From Phenylobacterium sp. (GTDB lineage Bacteria > Pseudomonadota > Alphaproteobacteria > Caulobacterales > Caulobacteraceae), in the NCBI RefSeq assembly GCF_030679875.1, contig NZ_JAUXSP010000003.1, positions 1 through 64,000 on the forward strand: a DNA stretch of 64,000 nucleotides, read 5' to 3'. Position 1 is the first letter of the stretch, and each line of letters starts with the position of its first letter. Of this stretch, positions 48,099 through 58,326 are shown piece by piece. The notes under the pieces were generated by a model. That model ran no database searches and had not been told where the DNA came from. It saw only the letters and a list, made by a program, of their open reading frames with translations. The position numbers and the translations under genes are program-made.

Positions 48099-49624
48099 TG
48101 GCCCATCGCACCCAGCACGACGGCGTCCTCGTCGTCGGCGCGGGGCTGGCGGGACTGTCAGCGGCTCTGGCCGCTGCGCCTCGCAAGACCCTGGTCTTGA
48201 GCGGTGCGCCCCTGAACAAGGGCTGTTCCTCAGCCTGGGCGCAGGGCGGCATGGCCGCAGCCCTGTCAGACGAGGACGACGCCGCCCTGCACGCCGCCGA
48301 CACCATCGCCGCAGGCGCGGGCCTGGTGGATCCTGACCGCGCGGCCCTGCTGGCGAGGGAGGGCGCGGCGGCCGTACGGCATCTGGCCGAATTGGGCGCG
48401 CCCTTCGACCGCGACGCCGCCGGGGCCTTTTCGCTCAGCCTTGAAGCCGCCCATAGCCGCGCCCGGGTGGCCCGGGTCAAGGGCGACCAGGCCGGACGCG
48501 CCATCATGGCCGCGGTCACCGCCGCCACTCTTGCGCAGCGTCACATCGAAGTCCGTTCGGGGATGCGCCTGCGCGGCCTGTTGCAGGACGCAGAGGGGCA
48601 GGTCCGCGGGGTGATCGTCGAACAGGGCGGCCAGATCCATGAGATCACGGCGCCCGCCGTCATCCTGGCCACCGGCGGCATTGGCGGCCTCTATGCGGTG
48701 ACCACCACCCCGCCGGAGCTGCGCGGCGAGGGTCTGGGCCTGGCGGCCCGGGCCGGAGCGATGATCGCCGACCCTGAATTCGTCCAGTTCCACCCCACGG
48801 CCATCGATATCGGCCGCGACCCCGCCCCCCTGGCCACCGAGGCCCTGCGGGGCGAGGGCGCCTTGCTGATCAACAGTTCGGGCGAAGCCTTCATGGCCCG
48901 CTACCATCCCGCCGCCGAACTGGCCCCCCGGGACGTTGTGGCCCGGGCCATCCACGCCGAGCGCGCCGCCGGCCGCGGGGCCTATCTGGATGCGCGGGCC
49001 GCCGTGGGCGACCATTTCCCCGAGGCCTTTCCGGCGGTGTTCGCCGCCTGCCTGTCCGGCGGCGTTGATCCGCGGACGCAGCCGATTCCGGTCGCGCCGG
49101 CCTGCCACTATCACATGGGCGGGATCGTCACTGACGCCGACGGCGCCACCACCCTGACTGGCCTCTATGCGGCGGGGGAGTGCGCCTCCACCGGGGTGCA
49201 CGGCGCCAACCGGCTGGCGTCCAACTCCCTGCTGGAGGCCGCCGTATTCGGGACCCGCGCCGGCGCCGCGGCCCGGGAGGCCGCCGAGGTCCGCACCCGC
49301 ATCCTGCCTGGCGTGGTGGCGCCCGTCCTGCCGGACGCCGCCCTTTCGGGCCTGCGCATGGCCATGAGCGCCGAGGCCGGCGTGGTGCGCGACGCCCCGG
49401 GCCTGACCCGCCTGATCGGCCTGATCGACGAGCTGGAGGGCGCCTATGGCGCCTGCGCCGATCTGACCGCCGCGCGCCTCACCGCCTGCTGCGCCCTGAA
49501 CCGCAAGGAAAGCCTGGGCGCCCATTTCCGGCTCGACGCCCCGGAGGCGCCCGCCGAGCCCAAGCGCACCTTTCTGACCCTCGGCGCGGCCTCCGGCGCC
49601 TCCGCCTGTATCGCCGCCGAATGA
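48098..49624 (+). CDS. nadB: L-aspartate oxidase
   Basis: 508 residues. FAD motif VVGAGLAGLSAALAA, substrate loop KGCSSAWAQGGMAAAL, VILATGGIGGLYAVTTTP, QFHPTAIDI, and CHYHMGGIVTDADGATTLTG with YAAGECASTGVHGANRLAS. Oxidises aspartate to iminoaspartate for NadA. Overlaps nadA (TGATG) and nadC (ATGA). Confidence 0.97.
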   Translation: MAHRTQHDGVLVVGAGLAGLSAALAAAPRKTLVLSGAPLNKGCSSAWAQGGMAAALSDEDDAALHAADTIAAGAGLVDPDRAALLAREGAAAVRHLAELGAPFDRDAAGAFSLSLEAAHSRARVARVKGDQAGRAIMAAVTAATLAQRHIEVRSGMRLRGLLQDAEGQVRGVIVEQGGQIHEITAPAVILATGGIGGLYAVTTTPPELRGEGLGLAARAGAMIADPEFVQFHPTAIDIGRDPAPLATEALRGEGALLINSSGEAFMARYHPAAELAPRDVVARAIHAERAAGRGAYLDARAAVGDHFPEAFPAVFAACLSGGVDPRTQPIPVAPACHYHMGGIVTDADGATTLTGLYAAGECASTGVHGANRLASNSLLEAAVFGTRAGAAAREAAEVRTRILPGVVAPVLPDAALSGLRMAMSAEAGVVRDAPGLTRLIGLIDELEGAYGACADLTAARLTACCALNRKESLGAHFRLDAPEAPAEPKRTFLTLGAASGASACIAAE

Positions 49625-50466
49625 CCGCGCCCCTGCCTGATCTCCTCATTGAACCCATTGTCCGGGCGGCCCTGGCCGAGGACCTGGGACGGGCAGGCGA
49701 CGTCACGGCCATGGCCTGCATCGACGCCGACGCCCAGCTGTCGGTGGCCTTCGCCGCCCGCAAGCCGGGAGTCGCTTCGGGCCTGGCCTGCGCGCGGCTG
49801 GCCCTGGCCGCCCTGGATCCCACGGCCGAGTTCGAGACCCTGATCGCCGACGGCGAGCGGCTGGCGGCGGGCTCAGTTCTGGCCCGGGCGAAGGGAAATG
49901 CGCGGGCGATCCTGTCGGCCGAACGGACGGGGCTTAACCTGCTGGGACGGCTCTGCGGCGTGGCCACCCTGACGAGGGCCTATGTGGACGCGGTCGAGGG
50001 GACAGGCGCCCGTATCGTCGACACCCGAAAGACCACGCCTGGGCTGCGCCTTCTGGAGAAGTACGCCGTGCGGTGCGGCGGCGGGGTCAATCACCGGTTT
50101 GGCCTGGATGACGCCATCCTCATCAAGGATAATCACATCGCCGCCTGCGGGGGGGTCGCCGAGGCGGTGCGGCGAGCCCGCGCCTTCGCCGGCCATCTGA
50201 TGAAGGTGGAGGTGGAGGTCGACGGCCTGGACCAGCTGGAAGACGCCCTGCGGCATGGTCCCGACGTGGTGATGCTGGACAATTTCAGCCTGGACGACCT
50301 GCGCGCCGCGGTCGCCTCGGCCAAGGGCCGGGCCATTCTCGAAGCCTCCGGCGGGGTCAATCTGGAAAGCGTGCGGGCCATAGCGCAGACCGGGGTGGAC
50401 GTGATCAGCGTCGGCGCCCTCACCCACTCCGCCGCGGCGCTGGACATCGGCCTCGACGCCGTCTGA
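49621..50466 (+). CDS. nadC: Nicotinate-nucleotide pyrophosphorylase (quinolinate PRTase)
   Basis: 281 residues from the ATG at 49621. LNLLGRLCGVATLTRAYVDA, VDTRKTTPGLRLLEKYAV, GGGVNHRFGLDDAILIKDNH and the C-terminal EASGGVNLESVRAIAQTGVD are all family motifs. Makes nicotinate mononucleotide from quinolinate and PRPP, closing the de novo pyridine route. Last gene of the nad operon. Confidence 0.97.
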   Translation: MTAPLPDLLIEPIVRAALAEDLGRAGDVTAMACIDADAQLSVAFAARKPGVASGLACARLALAALDPTAEFETLIADGERLAAGSVLARAKGNARAILSAERTGLNLLGRLCGVATLTRAYVDAVEGTGARIVDTRKTTPGLRLLEKYAVRCGGGVNHRFGLDDAILIKDNHIAACGGVAEAVRRARAFAGHLMKVEVEVDGLDQLEDALRHGPDVVMLDNFSLDDLRAAVASAKGRAILEASGGVNLESVRAIAQTGVDVISVGALTHSAAALDIGLDAV

Positions 50467-50504
50467 TAACAGCCGACCGCCGTGATGTGCGGTGGGAATC
50501 AGAC

Positions 50505-52169
50505 ATGTCCGGCGAACTGGCGATCCACCATCTGGGCGGCGGGCTCGGCCTGGGACCCAACCCCTTCGGGCGCGATGTGGCCAACCTCGCCCTCTACCGC
50601 GCCTTCGCCCGGCACGGGGGCTTCGACCGCCTTCATCTGCTGACCGCCCTGGAAACATCGGCGGAGGAGATCGCCGAGGCTCTGCAGGGGGCGAGCCCCC
50701 TGACCACCGAGATCGAGACCGGCTCCCTGCTGGAGCTGAGCCGGGCGCGGCAGGCCGGGACCCTGTTCCGCGGCAAGGCCGATCTCGCGGAAATGGCCTG
50801 GGCCAGGCGTGGACCGGGCCTCGACAGCGCCTACAGCCTGGTGGGCCTGATCCACACTATCGCCCCGCCCATGACCCGGGAGGAGATCGCCCAGGCCAGC
50901 CTCGCGCCGGTTCACCCGTGGGACGCCATCATCTGCACCTCGCCTTCGGTGCACGAGTCCATCAGCGACCTGTTCGAGGGCTGGACCGACTATCTGGGGG
51001 AGCGGTTCGGGGGACCCAGGCGGCCTATGCCGCACCTGCCGATCCTGCCGCTGGGGGTCGAGCTGGACGAGATCCTCGCCCTGGCCGATCGCCCCGATGT
51101 CCGGCAGGCCACACGCACGCGCCTCGGGCTGGGGGACGACGACGTGCTCGCCCTGTGGGTCGGCCGGTTGTCGTTCTACGAAAAGGCGACGCCCCAGCCG
51201 ATGTTCCGGGCCGTTGAGGAGGCCGGACAGATCGCCGGGCGACCCCTGCACTTCGCCCTGGCCGGCTGGTTTCCCGATGCGAGCCACCGGGCCTATTTCG
51301 AGGCGGCCGGGCGCGCCTATGCGCCGAACTCGACCCTGCACTGGATCGATGGCAACGACCCGGTCCTGCTGGGCGAGATGTGGGCGGCGGCCGACATCTT
51401 CCTGTCCCTTGTGGACAACATCCAGGAGACCTTTGGCCTTGCGCCGGTGGAGGCCATGGCCGCGGGCCTGCCGGTGGTGGCCAGCGACTGGGATGGCTAC
51501 CGGTACACCATCCGCCATGGGCAGGAGGGGTTCCTGGCCCCGACCCTGATCCCCTCGCCTGGCCCCCCCAGCGTCAGCCTGTTGCGGCGGCACCTGCAGC
51601 GCATTGATTCCTACCAGGCCTATGCCGGACAGCTGGCCCAGCACACAGCGGTGGACATCGGCGCCGCGGCCCGGGGCTTGGCCGACCTCGCCGTCTCCCC
51701 TGAATTGCGCAAGCGCATGGGGGCGGCCGGCCGGGCGCGGGTTCGGGAGATCTTCGACTGGAAGCAGGTGGTGGTCGGCTATCGCGACCTGTTCGACAGC
51801 CTGGCCGAAATTCGCCGCCAGGCGCCGGCGGCCGTGCCGGGGCCGAGGCTGAATCCGATCCATGGGGATCCCTTCCGGGATCACAGGAGCTTCGCCACCC
51901 TCAGCCTGACCGCCGACACCGAGATCAATCTGCGCCCGGGCGTGGACCCGGCGAGCGATCCGGCCCTGAATTCGGGCGTCACCCTCGACACCTACGGGGA
52001 AGCGTGGCGGCTGGGGCGTGTCGAGCTGACGGGCCTGGTCGAGGGACTGCAAGGCGCGGGCTGGCGACGGGTTGGCGACCTGCTGGCCACCGTCCCGCCG
52101 CCCGCGCGGGCGCGAACCACCTACGGCCTGGTCTGGCTGTGCAAGATGGGGGTGCTCGACTGGCGTTGA
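50505..52169 (+). CDS. Glycosyltransferase (GT4-like) of unknown acceptor
   Basis: 554 residues from the ATG at 50505, with GGTGGGA upstream. GT-B fold: N-terminal GGGLGLGPNPFGRDVANLAL and a C-terminal domain with LWVGRLSFYEKATPQPMF, ETFGLAPVEAMAAGLPVVAS and DWDGYRYTI, the sugar-nucleotide E-x7-E region. An extra C-terminal helical part (about 440-554) is unassigned. Located 38 bp after nadC, probably by read-through without functional link. Confidence 0.82.
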   Translation: MSGELAIHHLGGGLGLGPNPFGRDVANLALYRAFARHGGFDRLHLLTALETSAEEIAEALQGASPLTTEIETGSLLELSRARQAGTLFRGKADLAEMAWARRGPGLDSAYSLVGLIHTIAPPMTREEIAQASLAPVHPWDAIICTSPSVHESISDLFEGWTDYLGERFGGPRRPMPHLPILPLGVELDEILALADRPDVRQATRTRLGLGDDDVLALWVGRLSFYEKATPQPMFRAVEEAGQIAGRPLHFALAGWFPDASHRAYFEAAGRAYAPNSTLHWIDGNDPVLLGEMWAAADIFLSLVDNIQETFGLAPVEAMAAGLPVVASDWDGYRYTIRHGQEGFLAPTLIPSPGPPSVSLLRRHLQRIDSYQAYAGQLAQHTAVDIGAAARGLADLAVSPELRKRMGAAGRARVREIFDWKQVVVGYRDLFDSLAEIRRQAPAAVPGPRLNPIHGDPFRDHRSFATLSLTADTEINLRPGVDPASDPALNSGVTLDTYGEAWRLGRVELTGLVEGLQGAGWRRVGDLLATVPPPARARTTYGLVWLCKMGVLDWR

Positions 52170-52173
52170 GCGC

Positions 52174-52869
52174 TCAGGCGGCCCGCGCCTTGAGCCTGCG
52201 GGCGGCCTCCAGGGCCCCGGCGCGGCGATCGGCCAGGGCTGCGGCCATGACCGCCTGCACCTGATCGCGGATGTGCGGCAGGGCGAGCTCGGGCCGACCG
52301 CCCTCAAATGGAGGCTCCGGGGCGTATTCGAGCCCGAGTTGCACCCGCCGCGCCGCGTCTTCACCGAAGATTTCTGCGGCGGCGACCAGGGCGAAGTCGA
52401 GGCCAGCGGTGACCCCGCCGCCGGTGATGACATTGCCGTCCCGGCAGACGCGGCCCTCGTCGATCTCCACATCGAACAGGGGCAGCAGGTCGCGCCAGGC
52501 CCAGTGGCAGGCCGCCCGGCGTCCCTTTAAGAGGCCCGCCGCCGCCAGGATCAGGGAGCCGGTGCAGACCGAAGTCACGTAACGGGCGCTGGCCCCCAGG
52601 CGGCGGATCGAGTCCATGAAGTCCTCATCCAGCATGGCCGCCGTCGTCCCGAAGCCCCCGGGCACGCAGAGCACATCGCAGTGCTCGATCTGGCCAAGAT
52701 CGGCCAGTCTGGCGAAGACCAGGCCATCACCCTCGATTTCGACCCCGCCCACCGAGGCGACGATGGTCTCGGCGCCGGGCAGACGGTTGAAAACCTGATG
52801 GGGGGCGGTGAAGTCCAGCTGGGTCACCCCAGGATAGAGCGGGAAGACGATGCGACAGGTCTGGGTCAT
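52174..52869 (-). CDS. DJ-1/PfpI family protein, isonitrile hydratase-like
   Basis: 231 residues from the ATG at 52869. VFPLYPGVTQLDFTAPHQVF, DVLCVPGGFGT with the flavodoxin-like elbow, and the nucleophile Cys in YVTSVCTGSLILAAAGLL followed by KGRRAACHWAWRD, as in InhA-type isonitrile hydratases. Divergent from a GlxA-type regulator 78 bp away that may control it. Converges with the glycosyltransferase at a TGAGCGCTCA palindrome. Confidence 0.87.
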   Translation of the reverse strand: MTQTCRIVFPLYPGVTQLDFTAPHQVFNRLPGAETIVASVGGVEIEGDGLVFARLADLGQIEHCDVLCVPGGFGTTAAMLDEDFMDSIRRLGASARYVTSVCTGSLILAAAGLLKGRRAACHWAWRDLLPLFDVEIDEGRVCRDGNVITGGGVTAGLDFALVAAAEIFGEDAARRVQLGLEYAPEPPFEGGRPELALPHIRDQVQAVMAAALADRRAGALEAARRLKARAA

Positions 52870-52947
52870 GGGGCCTCCGGGGTTGACATGGGCACCATCG
52901 CCCCATCTGGTTCTGGCTGAAATGACATTCTTCCCACGGATTCTGCC

Positions 52948-53895
52948 ATGATCTGCCGCCCGATCGCCGTCGTGGTGTTTCCGGACTTCCAGATCCTCGA
53001 CGCCGCGGGACCCGTCGCCGCCTTCGAGATCGCAGGACGCTTTGTCCCCGGCGCCTACGCTCTGCGGGTCGTAGCGCTGGAGCCCGGCTGGGTGGTCAGC
53101 TCGTCCGGCGCGGCGCTGAGAACCGAAGCCCTGGGGGAGGCGTCCATCGACACCCTGGTCGTGTCCGGGGGCGACGGGACGCGCCCGGAACGGCTGGATC
53201 CCGCAGTGGTCGAAATGGTCGGCGCAGCGGCGCGTCGGTCCCGCCGGATCGTCAGCATCTGTTCGGGGGCCTTCATCCTGGCCGAGGCGGGGTTGCTGGA
53301 CGGCCGTCAGGCGACGACACACTGGAATCGCACCGCCGACTTTCGCCGCCGTTTCCCCAAGACCCTGCTGGAGCCTGACCGCATCTATGTCCGGGACGGG
53401 GACATCTGGACCTCGGCGGGGATCACGGCGGGCATCGACCTGTCCCTGGCGCTGATCACCGAGGATCTGGGTGAGGCGGTCGCCCGGGCCACGGCCCAGC
53501 AACTGGTCGCGCCCCGCCAGCGGGCCGGCGGCCAGTCACAGTTTTCAGGCCTGGTGGAGGTGGGCGGCGCCAGCGGCCGGTTCGCTGACCTGCTGAACTG
53601 GGCCCGCCAGAGGCTGGAGACCCGGCTGAGCGTCGAGGACCTGGCCCAGGCCTGCGCCATGAGCCCCCGCAACTTCGCCCGCGCCTTCGTGCGCGAGGTG
53701 GGGATGACCCCCGCCAAGGCCGTCGAACACCTGCGCGTCGAGAACGCCCGGGATCGGCTGGAGGCCGGCGCCAGCATCGAACAGGCCGCCCGAGCGGCAG
53801 GTTTCGGCGAGGCCGAACGGATGCGCAGGGCGGTTCTGCGGGCCTATGGACAGACCCCACAGGCCCTGCGGCGGGCGGCCCGCAGCAGAAGCTGA
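52948..53895 (+). CDS. GlxA-family AraC-type transcriptional regulator
   Basis: 315 residues. An N-terminal DJ-1/PfpI-like domain (IAVVVFPDFQILDAAGPVA, IVSICSGAFILAEAGLL) is followed by an AraC/XylS double HTH (about 225-310: SVEDLAQACAMSPRNFARAF, AARAAGFGEAERMRRAVLRA). The shared DJ-1 fold with its divergent neighbour suggests the two act on one pathway. Confidence 0.9.
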   Translation: MICRPIAVVVFPDFQILDAAGPVAAFEIAGRFVPGAYALRVVALEPGWVVSSSGAALRTEALGEASIDTLVVSGGDGTRPERLDPAVVEMVGAAARRSRRIVSICSGAFILAEAGLLDGRQATTHWNRTADFRRRFPKTLLEPDRIYVRDGDIWTSAGITAGIDLSLALITEDLGEAVARATAQQLVAPRQRAGGQSQFSGLVEVGGASGRFADLLNWARQRLETRLSVEDLAQACAMSPRNFARAFVREVGMTPAKAVEHLRVENARDRLEAGASIEQAARAAGFGEAERMRRAVLRAYGQTPQALRRAARSRS

Positions 53896-53914
53896 GCCGA
53901 GGGCGTCGGCTCAG
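53892..53914. terminator. Bidirectional hairpin containing both stop codons
   Basis: CTGAGCCGA (53892-53900) and TCGGCTCAG (53906-53914) form a perfect 9-bp stem with a 5-nt loop. The TGA stops of the regulator (+) and of the cell-wall hydrolase (-) lie in the two arms. Confidence 0.55.
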
Positions 53915-55143
53915 GTCTCCTTGGCGCGCTCGCCTGTCGCGGCCTTGGCCTCGGCTGACTTGTCATCCTGGACCGCAGTCTTGCCCGTCGTCGAACCCGG
54001 CTTCACCGCAGCCGCCTTCGGCGCCCCGGTTTTCAGGATTTCTCCATCAGCGCGCTCTGTCGCCTTGGGCCCAGTCGGCGCCGAAGCCGGCTCCTTGGGC
54101 GGAAGGGCGGGCCCGCCCATACCCATGACCTGGGGGGGGATCAGGGTCGCAGAGGTGAGGCGAATATCGCTCTCGGCCTCCGTCCTGGCGCGCACGTCCG
54201 GCGTCTCGCCAACCCGCGCATAGACCGGCGCGTCGGTCTGTTCGGGGGTGATCTCATGGGCGCTGGCCAGCATACGGCTGGGGGCGGGATCGCGGCCGAA
54301 GCGATAGAAGATATGGACGCCGACCTGGGTGACCCGGGTCAGGCGTGGGCCCCAGGAGGGCGCCACGGCGGTGGTGTGGAAGTGCGTCGCCCGGCCGACC
54401 TCGGCCATGACCTCGCCGGACAGGGCCTTGTGCGCCACCCGCTCGGCGCGGCGCCATGCGGCGGGTTCGACCCGGGCCCGCATCGCGCCGTTGCAGGCGA
54501 AGCTGAACTGGCAGACCCGGCTGTTGGCGCCCTGGAAGACGACGCCGCAGACGGTCTTGGGGAAGGCTGGATGCCGGGCCCGGTTGAGCACCACCTGTGC
54601 GACGGCCGCCTGGCCGGCCGGGGTTTCCCCGCGGGCCTCGTAATAGACCGCCTGGGTCAGGCATTCCATGTCACGGGAGGCCTCAAGCGCGCCCCCGAGG
54701 CGGAACGGCGCCGCGGGGATCGGTGTTGGATTGAGGCTGGCCCGCAGCAGCGGCGGCTGGTGGTCCGATCCGACCCCACGCTCCAGCCGGGCGACGAGAA
54801 TGGCGCTCTGCCGGTCGCGTTCGGCGGCGCCGGCGACGGTGAAGGGATCATGGCGACGCGCGATGCGCAGGACTCCAGGGTCCATGCGCGCGGCGGCGTC
54901 CTGGAGCGCCTGCTCCGAGTAGCCATCCGCCGCACCGGCCGCCAGTCGGGCGGCGCGAGCGTGGTCTGATGCAGCGCCGGCCATGCCGCCAGCCATATAG
55001 GCGCCGCCAAGCGCCAGTCCGACCGTCGAGCCGAGAACGGCGGCAACGGTCAGGGCACGCCAATCGGCGCGCACCCGTTTATCATTTTGCAAAACGTCCT
55101 GTCCTGTGCGGCGAGGGCAAGGCCCCCCGACATCATCGCTCAA
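53911..55143 (-). CDS. SleB-type cell-wall hydrolase, membrane-anchored
   Basis: 410 residues with a TTG start; GTG codons inside are alternatives. One N-terminal membrane helix (LTVAAVLGSTVGLALGGAYM), a Hydrolase_2 domain (about 155-290: CLTQAVYYEARGETPAGQAA with the catalytic Glu, VAQVVLNRARHPAFPKTVC, CQFSFACNGAM, ATHFHTTAVAPSW), then a long low-complexity Ala/Lys/Pro tail. A paralogue of the lipoprotein at 45662-46792 with different anchoring. Confidence 0.85.
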   Translation of the reverse strand: MSDDVGGPCPRRTGQDVLQNDKRVRADWRALTVAAVLGSTVGLALGGAYMAGGMAGAASDHARAARLAAGAADGYSEQALQDAAARMDPGVLRIARRHDPFTVAGAAERDRQSAILVARLERGVGSDHQPPLLRASLNPTPIPAAPFRLGGALEASRDMECLTQAVYYEARGETPAGQAAVAQVVLNRARHPAFPKTVCGVVFQGANSRVCQFSFACNGAMRARVEPAAWRRAERVAHKALSGEVMAEVGRATHFHTTAVAPSWGPRLTRVTQVGVHIFYRFGRDPAPSRMLASAHEITPEQTDAPVYARVGETPDVRARTEAESDIRLTSATLIPPQVMGMGGPALPPKEPASAPTGPKATERADGEILKTGAPKAAAVKPGSTTGKTAVQDDKSAEAKAATGERAKET

Positions 55144-55367
55144 AGAAACCCCGCCTCACTGCGGGAGAAATCTCGAAGACGAAGCCCGTCCGCACTGTTT
55201 ACGGGACGGGTCTACGACAAAGTGGCTCGCCTTATGACGGCTGCGTGATGGATTCGCAAGGTGATATTGCGCCGCACCGTAGCTCCACCTTGGCGCGCCG
55301 TTCGGTGGGGGCCGGAACCTTGGCCGTTGCCGGCCGTTTGAGGGGAACAACTCTCGGAGAATTCGAC

Positions 55368-55547
55368 ATGCCTAAGGTCCTTGGCGTTATTGCGGTTTCG
55401 GGCGCGCTTCTACTCGCCGCCTGTGGCCACAATGTGGAACAGCGGGCGGCGACCGGGGCCGTAGCCGGGGCCGTTGTCGGCGGCCCGATCGGCGCTGCGG
55501 CGGGGGCCGCGGTCGGCACGGCGGTTAGCAAGTCCGTCGACAACTAG
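55368..55547 (+). CDS. Small glycine-zipper lipoprotein
   Basis: 59 residues from the ATG at 55368, with GGAG upstream. Lipobox LLLAACG, then a Gly/Ala-rich zipper (AVAGAVVGGPIGAAAGAAVG). Similar short glycine-zipper lipoproteins (osmotically inducible type) are common in alphaproteobacteria. Function unknown. Confidence 0.75.
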   Translation: MPKVLGVIAVSGALLLAACGHNVEQRAATGAVAGAVVGGPIGAAAGAAVGTAVSKSVDN

Positions 55548-55661
55548 GGGCCCCTCTCCGCCCCCGGGGTCGGACAGCTGACCCGGCCTTAGTCCGTCTG
55601 GATCATGCCGGACGTCTTAAGCAGGCCTATCTCCGGTCGACTTGTCGGCTGGAGAGCGACC

Positions 55662-55739
55662 ATGCGCCACCTGATCCTGTCCCTCGGCGTGCTGGCGGCG
55701 GCCTATGCGGTCATCGCCAGCACCGGGGGGCTATTCTAA
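55662..55739 (+). CDS. Very small hydrophobic protein
   Basis: A 25-residue ORF with a good ribosome site (GGAGAG) 6 bp before the ATG, starting MRHLILSLGVLAAAYAVIAS. It is mostly one hydrophobic helix. Too short for homology judgement by eye; coding is supported only by the ribosome site and the membrane-like composition. Confidence 0.4.
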   Translation: MRHLILSLGVLAAAYAVIASTGGLF

Positions 55740-55823
55740 AGCCCGTTGACGACGCGCCTGCTGACGCCACGATGTCAGCAGGGCCGCTGGCGCCCGACGC
55801 CCCGCACGCCTACCTTCTTGCCC

Positions 55824-58091
55824 ATGCCGCGTTCCAAGACCGCCTCCCCTCCCCCCGCCCCCCTTCCTCAAGGGTCGGGCGTCGCCGACATGTCGGCGAG
55901 CTTCGACTATGACGACGCCGCCCTGCCGATGCTGTGGAAGCCCCACCGCCCGGCCCGGCCGGCCAAGTCGGAGGGCGGCAAGCGCTTCAAGCTGGTCTCG
56001 GATTATCAGCCGGCCGGCGACCAGCCGCAGGCGATCAAGGAGCTTGTCGCGGGCCTGGAGGGGCGCGAGCACGACCAGGTGCTGCTGGGCGTCACCGGCT
56101 CGGGCAAGACCTATACGATGGCCCAGGTCATCGCCGAGACCCAGCGTCCGGCCCTGATCCTGGCGCCCAACAAGACGCTGGCCGCCCAGCTCTATTCCGA
56201 GTTCAAGGCCTTCTTCCCGGAGAACGCCGTCGAGTTCTTCGTGTCCTACTACGACTATTACCAGCCGGAGGCCTACGTCCCCCGGACGGACACCTACATC
56301 GAGAAGGACTCCTCCATCAACGAGCAGATCGACCGGATGCGGCACTCGGCCACCCGGGCGATCCTGGAGCGGGACGACGTCATCGTCGTGGCCTCGGTCT
56401 CCTGCATCTACGGCATCGGCTCGGTGGAGACCTACACGGCCATGACCTTCACCCTCGCGCCGGGTGAGCGGATCGACGAGAAGCAGCTGATGGCTGACCT
56501 GGTGGCCCTGCAGTACAAGCGCAACGATCAGGCCTTCGAGCGCGGGACCTTCCGCCGCCGGGGCGACACCATCGAGATCTTCCCGGCCCACTATGAGGAT
56601 CGCGCCTGGCGGGTCAGCCTGTTCGGCGACGAGGTGGAGACCATCGTCGAGTTCGATCCCCTGACCGGCAAGAAGACCGCCGACCTGGACGGGGTCAAGA
56701 TCTACGCCAACAGCCACCATGTGACGCCCCGGCCGACGCTCAATCAGGCCGTCGTGCAGATCAAGGCCGAGCTCAAGGAGCGGCTGGAATGGATGGTGGC
56801 CAATGGCAAGCTGCTGGAGGCCCAGCGGCTGGAGCAGCGCACCACCTTCGATATCGAGATGATCCAGGCCACCGGCTCCTGCGCCGGGATCGAGAACTAC
56901 AGCCGCTATCTGTCGGGCCGCAGGCCCGGCGAGCCGCCGCCGACCTTCTTTGAATACATTCCCGAGAACGCCCTGCTGTTCGTCGACGAGAGCCACCAGG
57001 CCGTGCCGCAGATCGGCGGCATGTATCGGGGGGACTATCGCCGCAAGTTCACCCTGGCCGAGTATGGCTTCCGCCTGCCCTCCTGCCTCGACAACCGCCC
57101 GCTCAAGTTCGAGGAGTGGGACGCCATGCGGCCCGACACCGTCCATGTGTCGGCCACCCCGGGCACATGGGAGATGGAGCGGACCGGCGGGGTCTTCGTC
57201 GAGCAGGTCATCCGCCCCACCGGCCTGATCGATCCGCCGGTGGAAGTCCGTCCGGTCTCCAAGGACGGCTTCTCCCAGGTCGACGACGTCATCGACGAGG
57301 TGCGCCAGACCATCGCCCAGGGCTATCGCGGCCTGATCACCGTCCTGACCAAGAAGATGGCCGAGGACCTGACGGAGTACATGCACGAGCAGGGCCTGAA
57401 GGTCCGCTACATGCACTCCGACATCGACACCATCGAGCGCATCGAGATCATCCGCGATCTGCGCCTGGGCGTCTTCGACGTGCTGGTCGGGATCAACCTG
57501 CTGCGCGAAGGCCTGGACATTCCCGAGGTGGGCCTGGTGGCCATCCTGGACGCCGACAAGGAAGGCTTCCTGCGCTCGGAGACCTCCCTGATCCAGACCA
57601 TTGGCCGGGCGGCGCGGAACATCGACGGCCGGGTCATCCTCTATGCCGACCGCATCACCGGCTCCATGGAGCGCGCCATGGCCGAGACCCAGCGCCGGCG
57701 CGAGCGGCAGGAAGAGTACAATATCGCCCATGGCATCACGCCCGAGAGCGTGAAGAGTCAGATCAAGGAAATCCTCGCCAGCACCTATGAGAAGGACCGT
57801 CCCCTGGTCCGCACCGAGCTGGCCGAAGAGGCCAAGCCCTTCATGGGCGACAACTTCAAGGCCACCCTGCGCGACCTGGAAGGCAAGATGCGCCAGGCCG
57901 CCGCCGACCTGGAGTTCGAGACCGCCGCGCGCCTGCGTGACGAGATCAAGCGCCTGAAGCTCATGGACCTGGAATTCGCCAACGAGGTCCTGACTGGCGA
58001 AGGTGAGACGGTGGATCGCTCAGCGGTCAAGCGGGTCAAGGCCGAGGCGAGAGCCGAGGCGCAGGAGCGGTTCCGGAAGGGGCGGCTGTAG
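55824..58091 (+). CDS. uvrB: Excinuclease ABC subunit B
   Basis: 755 residues from the ATG at 55824; the frame opens earlier at 55746 but that part is not conserved. Walker [13 protein letters not shown], the DNA-gripping beta-hairpin region [34 protein letters not shown] (motif II), [15 protein letters not shown] (motif VI) and the C-terminal UVR motif for UvrC ([20 protein letters not shown]). About 90 residues precede the usual start, a longer N-terminus than in E. coli. Central to nucleotide excision repair. Confidence 0.97.
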   Translation: MPRSKTASPPPAPLPQGSGVADMSASFDYDDAALPMLWKPHRPARPAKSEGGKRFKLVSDYQPAGDQPQAIKELVAGLEGREHDQVLLGVTGSGKTYTMAQVIAETQRPALILAPNKTLAAQLYSEFKAFFPENAVEFFVSYYDYYQPEAYVPRTDTYIEKDSSINEQIDRMRHSATRAILERDDVIVVASVSCIYGIGSVETYTAMTFTLAPGERIDEKQLMADLVALQYKRNDQAFERGTFRRRGDTIEIFPAHYEDRAWRVSLFGDEVETIVEFDPLTGKKTADLDGVKIYANSHHVTPRPTLNQAVVQIKAELKERLEWMVANGKLLEAQRLEQRTTFDIEMIQATGSCAGIENYSRYLSGRRPGEPPPTFFEYIPENALLFVDESHQAVPQIGGMYRGDYRRKFTLAEYGFRLPSCLDNRPLKFEEWDAMRPDTVHVSATPGTWEMERTGGVFVEQVIRPTGLIDPPVEVRPVSKDGFSQVDDVIDEVRQTIAQGYRGLITVLTKKMAEDLTEYMHEQGLKVRYMHSDIDTIERIEIIRDLRLGVFDVLVGINLLREGLDIPEVGLVAILDADKEGFLRSETSLIQTIGRAARNIDGRVILYADRITGSMERAMAETQRRRERQEEYNIAHGITPESVKSQIKEILASTYEKDRPLVRTELAEEAKPFMGDNFKATLRDLEGKMRQAAADLEFETAARLRDEIKRLKLMDLEFANEVLTGEGETVDRSAVKRVKAEARAEAQERFRKGRL

Positions 58092-58326
58092 GTCTGCCGC
58101 GGGCCAATCGCCCGACCGGGTTTCAGCGAACCTCATGGCGCTTGCAAGTTAAGTCGTCGCCCACGCCCCTCGAACCGTGGCCGAAATGCCCCACATGACG
58201 ATCCTGCGACGGCGGGGACGGAACTTCCGGCTTCGCCAATCGTAGATGTGACTGATCAGGGGCTGGTCATGGCGAGGTTTCCTTCGGACCCGCCGCAGCT
58301 CCGCCAACATTAGAATGGGGTGATCC

